From Owenia fusiformis (taxonomy: Eukaryota > Annelida > Polychaeta > Sabellida > Oweniidae), in contig CAIIXF020000009.1 in assembly GCA_903813345.2 (NCBI GenBank), positions 24,836,740-24,900,739 on the forward strand: a DNA stretch of 64,000 bases, read 5' to 3'. Both the position numbers and the translations under genes were made by a program. Positions within the stretch are counted from its first letter, which is position 1; every line of letters begins with the position of its first letter. The notes beneath the pieces were generated by a model. That model was not told the DNA's origin. It did no database searches and saw only the letters and a program-made list of their open reading frames with translations. This document shows positions 1 through 12,600 of the stretch, piece after piece.

Positions 1-2529
1 GATCCAGAAATCATTTCATTAAAAATGCACATTGCCGTTACCTCTAATTACATTCAATTGTGCACAGGTTGATTCAATTGGAAGCTGACTCAGATTTTAA
101 TTCTAAAACAGCAAATTAAATGTCTATTTAATAGGACCTATTTTTAAGTATTTTATCATGAGAAAAATACCTTTTAACACTTATCTCCTTGTATACATGC
201 ATACTGTATGCTCAAATATATAAAATAAAAAAACAAAAAATAAGTCTAATGTCAACAGTTTATATCCAGGCCACATCTATTCCTAGGTCCTCAGCCTAAA
301 TGCAGAAAATAATATTACCAGGTAATATTGACCAACCTTGAGATATATCATCTCAGAGAAATCCAGATCCTATCTTATGCAATGTACATGTATATTACAT
401 TGCCATCCTGAGCCATGGATATACATGCAATTATATAAAGAAAATAGCAATGCTTCTATCTGGCATAATCTGTTGCTAGCCATCTTGAATTATCATCTAA
501 AAACAATGTCTATTGACTCACATTAATATCTTGGGATCAATTATAGTTTTAAAGCAAAGATGCCACCAATACCTTGTACACTACTCATCTCAACACTTTT
601 GTTAGCATAGACGCACTCCAAGATAGTCAACAGTATCTCAGAAACAGTCTACAGTATCGAAGTAAATTTGTAAAAGTCAATTAGTGTTCCAGAATCAGTC
701 TTTCATAAACAGTCAACATGTAAATATTATAAAAAAATGTACCATAACACTCAATATTATTATCTTTTAATGAACCAATCAAAGAAAATCCAGTATAACT
801 TACAGTGATCTATTTTTTGAAAAAAAATGTTAACATACTAACCCTGTAGATATCACAGAATGCCTTATTCATCAAGGTTAGATTTTTATTTCTGTATCTT
901 ACCTTTCAAATGTTTCTGACTAAAATATGAGCTGCCTGCAGAATGAGGTATAAGTTCTGATTATCCACTAAAGCAGAACAAGCCCACACCCCCACGCCTA
1001 CATATCATATTTATCCAATACATGTGTAGATTCCAACTGATACATCCCCAAAAATACTTACTTCTGCAAATTAGATTAACGTCACTTTGGCTATGTTTTT
1101 AGTTTTGCTATTTTTGACTTTTTTTCGGATCAATTTTGCCTACTTCATTTTGCGAATTTTTGTGAAAAAATCATAGGATAAAACAGTTTATTGAAGTATA
1201 GATTTCAACATGCCCATCCAATTGGTGAATCTGGCAAGTTATATATGAATTGGCTCCAAGTGATTTTTCAGGACTTGCAAATACAATTAGACAAATATTA
1301 TATTTTTACTATCACTTTTAGAATACTACTTGTCTATTCTTAAAACTGTTAAATGACATTGGTCAAGTAAAATTATATCAGATGCTGAAACTGATTTTGA
1401 AGCCCACAGTTATTCATTGTAAATTGCTTTTGTCGTATAAACAATTTTTACATTTCGTTTTAACGAAAAACTTGAAATTTGCAAATCCACAAACCAGCTA
1501 TTCCCAACAAACAAAATGTGATTATTTCATATCATTTGCTGGTAGCATATGCAATTAACTGATTCCAATGATATTTGAAATGTGATATTCATATAAATAC
1601 GGTAAAAATCAGTAGTCTTAAGAAACATGATAAATGATAAGTTCATTGCGTTGTTTTATCCGGGAACAAGATTAATGATCAAACCAGAGAAATAGCGATT
1701 CGTAATTACATTTCCTCGGTTGCATTCCAATAGAGATTGATATCATAACTTGGGCGTGATGATGTAATAATCATAAGGGGAATGCTCAAGGTGTTTCCTA
1801 ATTAATAATATTCCAAAAATGGAAATCTCTCATGAAGAAAGATACACCCTCAACAGGTTATCATAAACCCTTGAATACAATTGGTCAGTTTCAGTCATGT
1901 GACTGTCAAGCATGACGCACCATCGTCCAGTATGTCCCAACCGAATTTCATCTTGCAGCCCCTTTCTAGTTCTTCATTGGGATAGGGACCTAACGAATAC
2001 TGTACCTTATAAGTTCACCTAATACCAGAGCCAAGAATCTCGGAGGAGCCATAATATAATTTCTACATGTTTCATAACAATGCTATGCATTAATATCTGA
2101 ACTAAATAGGTTTTTATTCATAATGTGACAGGAGTGATCAGGTACAAATCTTCTCTAGTCAAGAATTTATGATCATAACACTACACCCTGCCTTTATATC
2201 TGAAGTTTCTTTACTGCTTAAGTAGCAGGAGTAATCGGGTATAAATCTTTTTAAGATGGCAATTTATGATTATTGATCAAAGAAAGAATCTACAGGTTTA
2301 GATGATATCAGGAAATTAGAAGGCAGAAATGGCTGAAGCAACAAAGTGTATAAATATTAGTGATTTATTATTTCTACCTCTGGCTTTTCACTCTAAGACT
2401 ATCAATCATTCATTGTTTCCTACATTGTTAAAGCATTAACAATACTCAGACTCTAATATAATATAATTATAACAAATGCACATAAAAAGGCTGTATCTTT
2501 GAGTATACTTTATACCTACTCTAGGGGCA
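1..2529. other. AT-rich non-coding stretch, no gene seen
   Basis: No open frame here has splice-compatible boundaries or protein-like composition. The sequence is AT-rich with no obvious tandem or inverted repeat. It could be intron or intergenic DNA of a gene lying to the left, which cannot be decided from this window. Confidence 0.5.
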
Positions 2530-3325
2530 CACAGGCTGGTATCGAAAGATTTGTCCGCTGTGACGGAGCATGCTATTTTTCATAAAAACACTAAGAATGC
2601 TTCACGATTTATTTTTTAACTCATATGTTTCGTTATATCAAAGATAATTACTTACTCCATGCAATGGATATATCATTTGCGTGTAACCTTCACTTCTGTT
2701 TGAAGTCCAATAACGCTAGGAGCTAAATCTATTGAAAATGGGGCCAGAGTATCAAACTCTAAAATGTACCATTTCTTTTTTAACTTTTTAATGGCATGAT
2801 ATAGTGACACGATAATATTAACATACGTTTCAAGCATAATTCTGAATGTATTAATGGAATATTAATGCATTGGGTCTTTTTAATTTTTTTTATAAAAAAT
2901 AATATTAATATTTTTTGTCCGCTGTGACGGAGCATTTTCAAAAAAATTAAACATTATTTTTTATAAAAGAATTAAAAAGACCAAATACATCAACATCTCA
3001 TTTATACCTTCATAGTTATGCTAAAACCATGTGTAAATATTATCGTGTCACTATATCGTGCCATTAGAAAGTTAAACAAGAAATGGTATATTTTGAAGTA
3101 TGATACTCCGGCGCCATTTTCAATAGCTTTTCTTCCCAGTGTAATTGTACTTCAAACAGAAGTGAAAGTTACCCGTAAATGATATATCCATTGCATGGAG
3201 TAAGTAATTTTGTATGGTATAACGAAACATATGAGTTAAAAAATAAATCGTGAAGTATTCTTAGTGTTTTTATGAAAAATAGCATGCTCAGTCACAGCGG
3301 ACAAATATTTCGATACCAGCCTGTG
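2530..3325. mobile_element. Long fold-back (inverted-repeat) element, ~0.8 kb
   Basis: Two arms of roughly 370-400 bp are inverted copies of each other. The left end begins CACAGGCTGGTATCG and the right end is its complement. A short segment, GTCCGCTGTGACGGAGCAT, sits near both ends and again in the centre near 2918. The 4-bp sequence GGCA flanks both ends (2526-2529 and 3326-3329), consistent with a target duplication. There is no transposase, so this is a non-autonomous fold-back or MITE. The superfamily is not assignable. Confidence 0.8.
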
Positions 3326-6300
3326 GGCATAGCTCCGATCTTAAATATGCATTATGGTGAGGCAAATTTTATTTGTCAAGGAAAATTTGAATTAAAAGCA
3401 AAATAAGACTAACATATTACTTCATTCTCAAAATTTCAATTGAAAAAACAGCTGAATTAATATTTTCTGTCAAATTTTGGCGAGCGGGCAGTCAAACTGG
3501 CTCTTGGCTCCATACATTCTAGACGTCCTTTTGGAAGGGAATTGCAGAATTAAATGTTGTTATATATATAAATCTCAACCCAAGAGCATGATTCATTGGT
3601 AGCGCAGTGCAGTCTGACCTGGGTAATTCTGTGAAGTGTGTTTATCAACAAGAAACCAACATTTTTGCCATATCTATATCAGTGAAAGTTCACTTCTATT
3701 TGTAGATACTATGTAGGCTTAGATGTGTCATCACTTTCAATAAAAGGAAATTACTTTATGCTTTCATCAGCATTTATTTTTATAAATAACTTCATCAGGA
3801 AAATGTCTTGCTACAATATGGTGAGATCATGGTAAAATCAGTTTCCTTTCTTGAACAGACAAGTATCAGAACGGTTTGAATACAATATATCAGGGTTAAG
3901 GTGGCTCAAATATGGCAACTTTTACATTTTTCATGGACCTACCAAGATACTATTGAGTCTGATTATTCAATTCACAAGGCCTACCTTAACCTCCTAATTT
4001 TCTAAAAGGTGAAACAACAACAGAGAGAGAGGAAGAATTCTGGCAAAGGCATTGAGTACTATTTGACTCTCTCTAATAGACTATAACCTACATTATGGTG
4101 AACTGCTATTTATCAACAAACTACAGTAGCAGCACATGTATTTCCATGCAAGGTTCAAATGTTAATGCCCATCTGCTGGCCTAATGTCATAAATATGTGG
4201 AAATGTTAAAAATAGAACAGATTCCTACCAACTTTATAACATACCTCTAGTACATAAAATGAAGAAATCCAAACAAAGATAGGATTAACTGTCAAACAAT
4301 CAATATACAGGTATATATATGTCTTAGTGAATACCTCTCTATAATGAACACTTATCTCTAGGAGACACCCTTCTTCAATGGTGCGCATATACTCTAATGA
4401 CTTATGTTTATATTACTCTCTCTCTCAGTACACCCCCAAAATGCAATCTGATTTTCGACGCCGTTTCAGTGCCAAATTTCGGTGCCATATCGGCACCAAA
4501 TGGACTGACTAGTCCGGTGGCAAATTTTGGTGTCGAAAGGTTTCGGTGCCGGAACGGTGTCGAAACAGTGCCGGAATGGTGTCAAATGTTTTCGATGCCG
4601 AAACGGTGCAAAATTATATTGGCTGTGTAGTGAACACCTGCCAACACTGAAAGTGTTTTCTTGGCAAAGAATTTTCAATATACACAGGTTTTACTGTATT
4701 AGAGTAACTGATAAACAACAAAATGTTACCAGTCACAAAAAGGTAGCTGTAACCATGCTGTAACTATGATTTTATATCTTGATGGTGACATTATATGTCA
4801 GTCTAGCAACAAGTCCAGTATTAGACTCTCTCTCTTCTATGATTATCTAATGGCTAGGGAATAAGAGACGTTTGGAGAAGAGAAAGAATTATGAATTAGA
4901 AGCCTGTGCACTTTAACAAGGCAATATCAAGAGTATTGATTTGCATTCTTCTCTACCAATACAATGTATTAGATTTACAACAGATCATGTAATAATCACC
5001 TAGATTTCATCAATGTTAATTGAAATAAGGTAGCATGTATGGCTGTTTACCTGGATATCTGGAAATAGGAGTACAATGATGGCTGCATTTCAAATAACTA
5101 TATAATTATATATATAAATGCTATATATGTTCAATTAGATGTGTTCTATGCTGACATATTATTGAAATATATAAAGGGGATAGCAATTCTGCAGAAAATA
5201 TAAATGAAGGTCAAACAATCTGAATATATTAGCTATTCAATTACAATTGGCTCAATAAAACAACAAACAGACAAACAAATAAAACTGAGAAAAAACATTA
5301 TGACACAGAGGCAAACTTTTTAAAACAAGCCTTTCTCTAAATTAAACAGAGTTAGCCAGTGAAAGTTTCAGATATTCATGATTATAAAATTGTCTGTCAC
5401 ATCACTAAATTTCAAGAATACTCATTCATCACTCACAGATGTATTCCATATTTGTCTCGGTACATTTTTGAGACACCCTGTAGTTAAGAAAAATCCTTGG
5501 AAAAACATTGTCAGGAAGTGCATCTAACAGGAATAAGGTCTCTCGCTTCTCTGTATCTTTTCTGTTTTCTAATCGAATGAACTCAATAGTACATGAACTA
5601 TATTTAACCTGTATTATAGGCATGATTCTACTGATTTACTACTGAAGTATGACTTAGGGACATGTGTTTTCACACTCACAGCTTAACCTACTCCCATGTT
5701 TTGTAAGTACAATACATGATCCAGTGTTGTTGAGTTCTTAGATGAGGATTTTAGTGTGTTATGTAGTTATAAAGGACCCATGGGTCTTAGAATCCAGAAT
5801 TCAGAATATGTTTAAATAATGCTCATTTGACATTTTAAAATGTTCATCATTGAAAAAGATACAATTTTTGCTAGAGTCAGCTTAGATCAGTTTCATTAGC
5901 ATAGTTAGTTAGCAACATATACACAGCAATTTCCCAAAGCCCCAAGATGCTGCACCCCCCCCCCCAAAAAAAAGCTCCAACAGGCTATCTCATATCAACT
6001 CCAACAAATGGTTTAGATTATTCACTAACTTGTCTTCTTGTAAATACATCAGAAATTTGTTTTCAAATCTATATATTTAATCTATGCATTTGTAAAAAGA
6101 TTTGTCCCTTAGCATAGATAGCTTAAAATATATACTATAATTTTCTCTTTTTATGGCTTAATAGTAAGTCACTGGCATAATTACACTGAATAGAATTCAC
6201 CAGTAATTTCTTGAGATGTGTTTAATTAAAGAAATGGGAAATCAATAGCTCTGTATATCATGTTAACCTAAAAACCAGATTTTCTAATCTACATATTAAA

Positions 6301-7572
6301 TAAGACATTTTTTAGCATTTTACATTATGAGTATTAAAATAAAATGGTACAGAAGTAGCTTTGCAGAAGTTGCGATTCTTTCTTTAATTTACTCAAATCA
6401 CTTAGTTACCTAAGATACCTGAAGTCTCTTAATGATTGTCAACTCAACTCAACAAGTGAAAACTGTTATAGTTGTTCATAAAGATAAATACAAAAATGTT
6501 CTCATATTTAATTTTTTTATTTCCGGTTGCCTTGTTTTCTTACTACTGTAGTCTAAAGTTTTAACTGGCCTGCAGTAAAAAGATATACTGTGTTGAACCA
6601 ATCAGATCATGAATTAGAAACCAAATTAAAGTAGGTAGAGACTGAAGAAATATTTTACCATGGTGTCAGAACCATTTTTGAAATTCGGTTTCTTCCAGTA
6701 GAAAGAACTACTTATCATAGGGCTATAATAACTTATAATTACTTATTTGTTCCACTCGGATATTTGTCATATTCCCTTAGAAACTCTGAAAATTATACAT
6801 AATTATAAAATAAATATTCCTTTAAAGAAACTCTGAAAATTATACATGATTTTAAATTAAATATAATCGAAATTCAAGAAAGCTAATCATCGCGTGATAT
6901 TCAGATATTATATATGTTCTCACTTCAATGCGCATAAAACTTCTCTCAAATTTAGAGAAAAATTGATTTTTTTATACTGAACACTTTAAAAGTACTGAAT
7001 TATGGCCAATTCTTTTAGTCCATTTCAGTCGAAATTATATATTTCAAAATGCCCCAGAATGATTTTCAAATTTTCTGAGGGATGAACCCCCATCCCCCTC
7101 AGAGTTTCACTCATTCGTACCGTACACTCACAAAATATCCACGCTACGCCACTGTACTTATAACCGACTTTCACCAATGCTATTAGTTTATTTTCATACA
7201 GAGATCAGATGATTTCATTTTGTTTATTCATTTATATAGAAATCCCCTTCATACTACAGCACAAAGCAAGTGTTTCTTGGGAAATTCCGCAATTATTGAT
7301 CAAAATTTATGATTCTGCAAATCACGGCCTGAAAGCAAATTCTGTTGCGCTCTGCCAAAGTGAAACTAAATTCTAGGGGGAGTTATAAATAATTAGTGTA
7401 CTATATATGCAACTGCGAGCAAAATCTTGCGAAGGCAAATCAAATGACGTATAAGTCTTGAAAAGCTCATAGTATGAGCACCAATAGATGAACAAAAAGC
7501 ACATAATGACCAACTGCTGAGGTTAAAGCGCCATTGGAGCACAACAACAAGTGGTTAAGAAACCAGTGGGAG
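3326..7572. other. Non-coding stretch, no supported gene
   Basis: No exon can be supported. A 64-codon minus-strand open frame at 5429-5623 is weakly protein-like, but part of it is the phrase GGGTGTCTCAAAAATGTACC, which resembles repeat sequence, and it has no recognisable homology or convincing splice sites. A C9/A8 run lies near 5956-5975. The rest is unremarkable AT-rich DNA. Confidence 0.45.
4437..4630. repeat. GC-richer patch of degenerate GGTGCC/GGTGTCGAAAC repeats
   Basis: Within AT-rich DNA, about 190 bp carries repeated variants of GGTGCC, CGGTGTCGAAAC and GCCGAAACGGTG. This opens several overlapping short frames on both strands (4397-4763), which I read as a composition effect and not coding. 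It is probably a small repeat or mobile-element relic. Confidence 0.4.
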
Positions 7573-8147
7573 TTACTCACGTCGAGAGCTACCATGTTAG
7601 ATTTTGGAAGTATAGCTCTCTATCGCTAGAATCAACAGCTTAAGAATCCTGACTTCAAAGAAAATTCCGGGGAATTCAGCTGACTCATGTTGCACATTAT
7701 ATACCTGAAAATGTATCCTACATCGCCATCTTTCATTCAGCTCAACTATAGAACGTCTCACTGCCCTAGTATGTATCGACCAGGACTTCATTTTATTGGT
7801 CGTGTCAAAAGTTTTGGCCAGGTATATTCAATATGGCGGCTTGACGTTTCCCAAGTTGCGCATGCGTCGATAAAATTTCTGTTTAACCGCCATATTGGAA
7901 ATGGGTATCAAACAATGAATTCAAAAAACGATTAGACCTCCTGATCGCCATAGAAGCACATCAGCGATCCTACATGCACGGGGAAAGTAGACACATATGA
8001 GCCCATATGTAGGCTACAGTTTGAGACAAACAGTAAGCCGCTGAATGGCGCTGATCCAATTTAGATGTCACAATTCTTCAGCTGGAGATCCTCACGATGG
8101 AGAGCTATACTTTCAAAATCTAACATGGTAGCTCTCGACGGGAGTAA
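7573..8147. mobile_element. hAT-like MITE with 8-bp target duplication
   Basis: The terminal inverted repeats begin TTACTC(A/C)CGTCGAGAGC and pair almost perfectly for about 48 bp at each end. Exact copies of the 8-mer AGTGGGAG flank the element (7565-7572 and 8148-8155). An 8-bp duplication is the hallmark of the hAT superfamily (P and Merlin elements also make 8-9 bp). The 575-bp interior has no transposase, so it is non-autonomous. Short frames inside it (7597-7791, 7687-7935) are not genes. Confidence 0.85.
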
Positions 8148-8360
8148 AGTGGGAGCACTTCCAAAATAATATTTCTGAGTTTTCTAAAATTCCTCCTGCT
8201 CCCCAGCTCTGTTATTAGTCAAAACTCTGGTGATACAATTCATAATAATGCTAAAAGAGTAATTTTGAGTGAGGTAAGATCCCGGGTTCGACAATTGCAA
8301 ATTGGGGCAACAATTTTGTCAGAATTATAAGTGCTGCAAACTCATGACCTCAGACTTGTA

Positions 8361-8751
8361 GAGTCCATTTCACTGCTTCAGTTCGTCAGTAGAACGGCAA
8401 AAATAAGAAATTGGGAGACCATTGTGCAATAATATATGGAAAAGTATATTCATAATGTACATGAATGACATTTGTATATCTTGGATTGCTTCTAGTTTGG
8501 CTTATAAAGTGTGTGGCCTCTTATATTTGGATGTTTCTCTGCCATGTTATTTTCAATAAGATTAACATTGCTGAAATTCTTCAAATTACAAGACGACACA
8601 GGCTTATTGCACAAAAAACTAAAAAATCTGAAATATACAAATGTCATTCATGTACATTATGAATATACTTTTCCATATATTATTGCACAATAGTCTCCCA
8701 ATTTCTTATTTTTGCCGTTCTACTGACGAACTGAAGCAGTGAAATGGACTC
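8361..8751. mobile_element. TA-flanked inverted-repeat element (Tc1/mariner-like MITE)
   Basis: Arms of about 118 bp (8361-8480 and 8634-8751) are inverted copies starting GAGTCCATTTCACTGC. The dinucleotide TA lies immediately outside both ends, compatible with a Tc1/mariner-type target site. The ~150-bp centre is AT-rich. The 65- and 60-codon frames in it are accidental. Superfamily placement rests only on the TA flanks. Confidence 0.65.
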
Positions 8752-8753
8752 TA

Positions 8754-9560
8754 GTTTGATGGAAAGTGACGGTCTCATGGAATCAAAGAATATCAATAGT
8801 CGTATTACTGAAGCATAGATGTTGGGTTTTTCAGATTCTGTACTGACATAAGCAATCCATAGAGTAGTCTAGTGCTACAAATTCCTGTGTCTGTTTTGAC
8901 TTCAGACTTGAGAAAATTTCTAGAAGTTTAGCCTAGACTGATTCTAAACAATCTAATTTGCTTAATATTGATAAGTTAGCATAATGTTTTACTTACCAGA
9001 GCAGTCTTGTCATATACCCCTAGCATTTACGGTAAATAAAATACCTTAGTTGTCACAGTGTCGTGTGTAAAATAGGGTTTAAGAGCTGAAAATTATTTGT
9101 TGTTGCAAATTCTATGACTATGGAGGATGTTCAGAATTGACCAATGAGAATAAAGGTCAAATTTACTGAATTATAAAGAATGCTTAAAATTTCTCAATGA
9201 TTGATTGATCTGGATGGTAAATCAGTTTATATAATTTATATTACATTTATAGAGGAAAAAATGAAGGCAAATAAAGACGATTTATTCCAAAAGAAAACTA
9301 CAAATAAACCAATGAAAAGGAGTGCCGTTCTTTACCTCGAAAACTGTCACTAGAAGTTCAACTAAAGTAATGACGAAATTACTAATTGTTAAAAATGAAT
9401 ATATTTCTAAACCTCAAAACATTAAAAATAATATTCTAATGAATAATTGAAATATTTAATTTAAAAAAAAATTATAACCATCTTGCTGTTTCTGTAATAA
9501 TTAATATTTTTATAAAATGATCCCTTTTCAGCTGAGTTATATTTTAGACTAATCTGTATC
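8754..9560. other. Upstream region of the hnRNP gene, no gene seen
   Basis: This is AT-rich sequence between the TA-flanked element and the promoter. I see no exon and no repeat. Confidence 0.45.
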
Positions 9561-9561
9561 A

Positions 9562-9592
9562 TCCAATCACATAGCGCATACATATCACGTGA
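9562..9592 (+). promoter_or_regulatory. CCAAT box and palindromic E-box upstream of the hnRNP start
   Basis: CCAAT at 9563-9567 and TCACGTGA at 9585-9592 lie 45-75 bp upstream of the chosen start codon (9637). TCACGTGA is the classic CACGTG E-box bound by bHLH-zip factors such as USF and MITF/TFE. Their position makes a promoter plausible. The transcription start itself is not visible. Confidence 0.45.
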
Positions 9593-9636
9593 CACGAAGA
9601 GCACTCTACCTGTACAAGCTTTGTTCATCCAGAATC

Positions 9637-12600
9637 ATGTCTGACGAATACGCAAACGGTACTGAAAATAACGATGCAAATTACCAACAAGAATATCAAG
9701 AAGGTTTAACAGAAGGTGATTGTCCACCTCAGAGTACAGACCCCGACGATGGAAACCGAATAAATGCATCTAAACATGACGATGATGATAGGTAAATATT
9801 TCCAAAAATGGCCACCACCATTTTTCCGATGCAAATTTTTGTTCTTCTAGGTCATAGATCCCGGCCAGATTCTTTTGTTGTAGGATCAGTAGCTCAATAA
9901 ATATTCCTCAAGATGAGACACCTCAGAAAATTTCAAATTTTAAAATGACGATTATGGAGCCATTTCTGAAAAATATGAGACAAATCATACCTCATTCGAA
10001 GCATCTCGTTACAGGTTATTCTTTAACTTTTTTTATCACCGATGTCCATTATTCAAGCAATGCTGCGTTGATAAGAGGCCAAAACAGTGATATTTTATCG
10101 TCGGACTCTTGTCTGTCCAAATCTGAATGGTGCTCTCGTGGTTCCAGAAATGTGACGTCATAAGTACAATGATATTTGGACACACAAGAGTCCGGATCTC
10201 GTGAAAAATATTTGCTGTATTAAAAGTCAAATAACTGCATCCATAGGTTATTTACTCAAACCAAACAAGTAGAAATAGAAAGATGAAGATCTCCGCTATA
10301 AAATGAGTGCAAAATCTGTCATGGGGAAGCAGGTACCATTTTGTATAAGGAACATTTTTAAAAGGTGGTCATATTCTTTTGAAATTTTCCAATTTAGTGT
10401 CGTATCTTGTGAATTATTCTTTGAGCCTATGAGATCCTACTACAAAACGATCTGGCCAATATCTGTGTTCTAGGTTACTATATTTGCACATAGCCATCTT
10501 TAGATAGATGGCTATGCAAAAATGGATATTCCCAGCCCATGTTAAAGGTCTTTTGGAGAAATGTAAGAAATCGTTGGAACACTTACACTACTTCAATCGA
10601 TGTGTAATTGACGAATAATGTTGAAAAATGGTTGAAGATGATAATTTTCAAGATGGCTTCTCGGGAAGTTGGGTAATGCGCATGCGCTTCTATGCCATGA
10701 TATTTCCGCTTCCGGTTACACGCATGCGCATTGGCAAGACTTCCTGGTCAGACGACATGGAAAATAACAAGTTCCAAATACATTTTTCGTCAATTACACT
10801 GTCTCCCGACTCCAGTTAGCGTTCTACGAATATAAAACCGATATTTTATGATGTTATACATCGATTGAAGTATTGTCATCGATTGAAGTATTGTAAGTGT
10901 TCCAACGATTTCTAACATTTCTGTAAAAGACCTTTAGCATGGGCTGGGAATATCCATTTTTGCAAAGCTATCTCTCAGGAGATAGCTTTGTGTAAACTAA
11001 GTAAGTTTTAGGTTAGTCTTTTCAAGTTCCAATCCTATTCTGGTTTAAGGGGCCCTCAATAGAAGCCCAAGCTAGATTTCAAACATCCAATAAAACGGCG
11101 CTAGCCATGGACATATTTCTTTCTGATTCTAAATACTAGTGTAAATAAGCATAGGAGACCGGTAGGTGCATTCATGCACCCACTGGGTCTCTGAGGATCG
11201 TGTTGGCCAAATGTAATGCAAGTCCATACGACAATCCAACGCATTAGAGGCGGTGTTCACCGTCTAAGGAGACCGGTTACCTAAAAAAAGATAGATCTCT
11301 TCATAAAACAAGGACTGTCAGAGAGGTACAGAATGTAATATGCCTACCCTACCTGAAATCAGCTCTGAAATGACAATTACTGCATGTCCAGCCTTTATTG
11401 AAGGCTGATTTTGTAGAAAACAGATGATCCTTCTACATGGGAGTTTTTACCCCAAAGATATATGCTCAAGTATAAATCCATCAGATTCTTCCCCCAAGAA
11501 TGTCCATTTCAATTGTACATCAACCGTGTGAGAAAATATAACAAATCCGTATTTATTTTCAATAAATATGAGTGTTGAGGCCAGAAGTCAGATTATTGAG
11601 TTGAGACCATGTTACAGTGCTGATATAAAATAATAAAGGGTGCGTTTTCAAACTAAACAGAGTCACCCTGCTATAGCATGACAATTACACCATCTCTGAA
11701 AACGAGGTTGGACGGCTACGTTCACTGATTTATCCAATAAAATGGCCGTGATGGAACAGAAAACTAAGGTTGGTGCATCATTTTCTTCTACTGTGTATCA
11801 ATGAAATGATGAACGATTTATGTAAGCATCGCATTTGATGATGCATTAAGTAATGTATATTTTGAACGTAGTCTTTGCAAATTGATGCCTGGGGATAACA
11901 TGAAATAAGGGAAAACTGTTGAGTTTGAAATTTCAAACTACACAAAATTTAGTAATTTGTTTATTTTTGTCGTTAGGGCATGGTCTACATTGCCTAACGA
12001 CCTCGGGGTATATAGATGTAACCTACATACCATCATAAAAAGCCAATTGAGCATTGGAAACCACTTAATATGTTCTACTCAAGCCATAATAATGTATTTT
12101 GAATTTGAATGCGGTTACGCAAAAAATTGATGGACGGTTACGTGAACCTCGTTCAAATATGTTTCCCCGATTCATTGTTATTAATTTTGTCATATTCATC
12201 AGTACTTGATGCTAATTCTCCATTTGCCTCTTCATTGCTATCTTTTTGACTTTCATTGGTTTCATAAATAAAGCAAGACACAATTTTTTGCTTGCCCTAT
12301 AGAGGCTCAAACAAGAGCGTCTCTTGCGAGTCCTGAAAACAAATATAAGCAATTCAATATTCCATTCTTACCCATTATAACAATGACATGGAAAAAGGCT
12401 ATCAGAACTAGCAACCTTGACTTGAAAAGTGTACATGCACGTAACCGTCCACAAAATATCTAATGTACAACTAATACAATACATTTATGACCGGGCTTTC
12501 TTTATATTAATTGTACACAATAGTGTGATGTTTTAATTTCTATCTTTTATTTATTTCACTTGTTTTCACTTCTAATCTACTGCTAAATCTAGTTATGTCT

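Noticed and set aside
3585-3640. tRNA-like A-box phrase (TTGGTAGCGCAGTGC) suggesting a tRNA gene or SINE
   Set aside because: No matching B box at the right distance and no cloverleaf could be drawn.
5429-5623. 64-codon minus-strand frame as a coding exon
   Set aside because: Weakly protein-like, but without homology, conserved splice sites or neighbours, and partly made of a repeat-like phrase.
8270-8310. B-box-like GGGTTCGACAATTGC as a SINE promoter
   Set aside because: No A box upstream at the expected spacing and no tail; a chance match is likely.
8465-8693. 65- and 60-codon hydrophobic frames as a small membrane protein
   Set aside because: They overlap in two frames within an inverted-repeat element whose arms provide part of the sequence.
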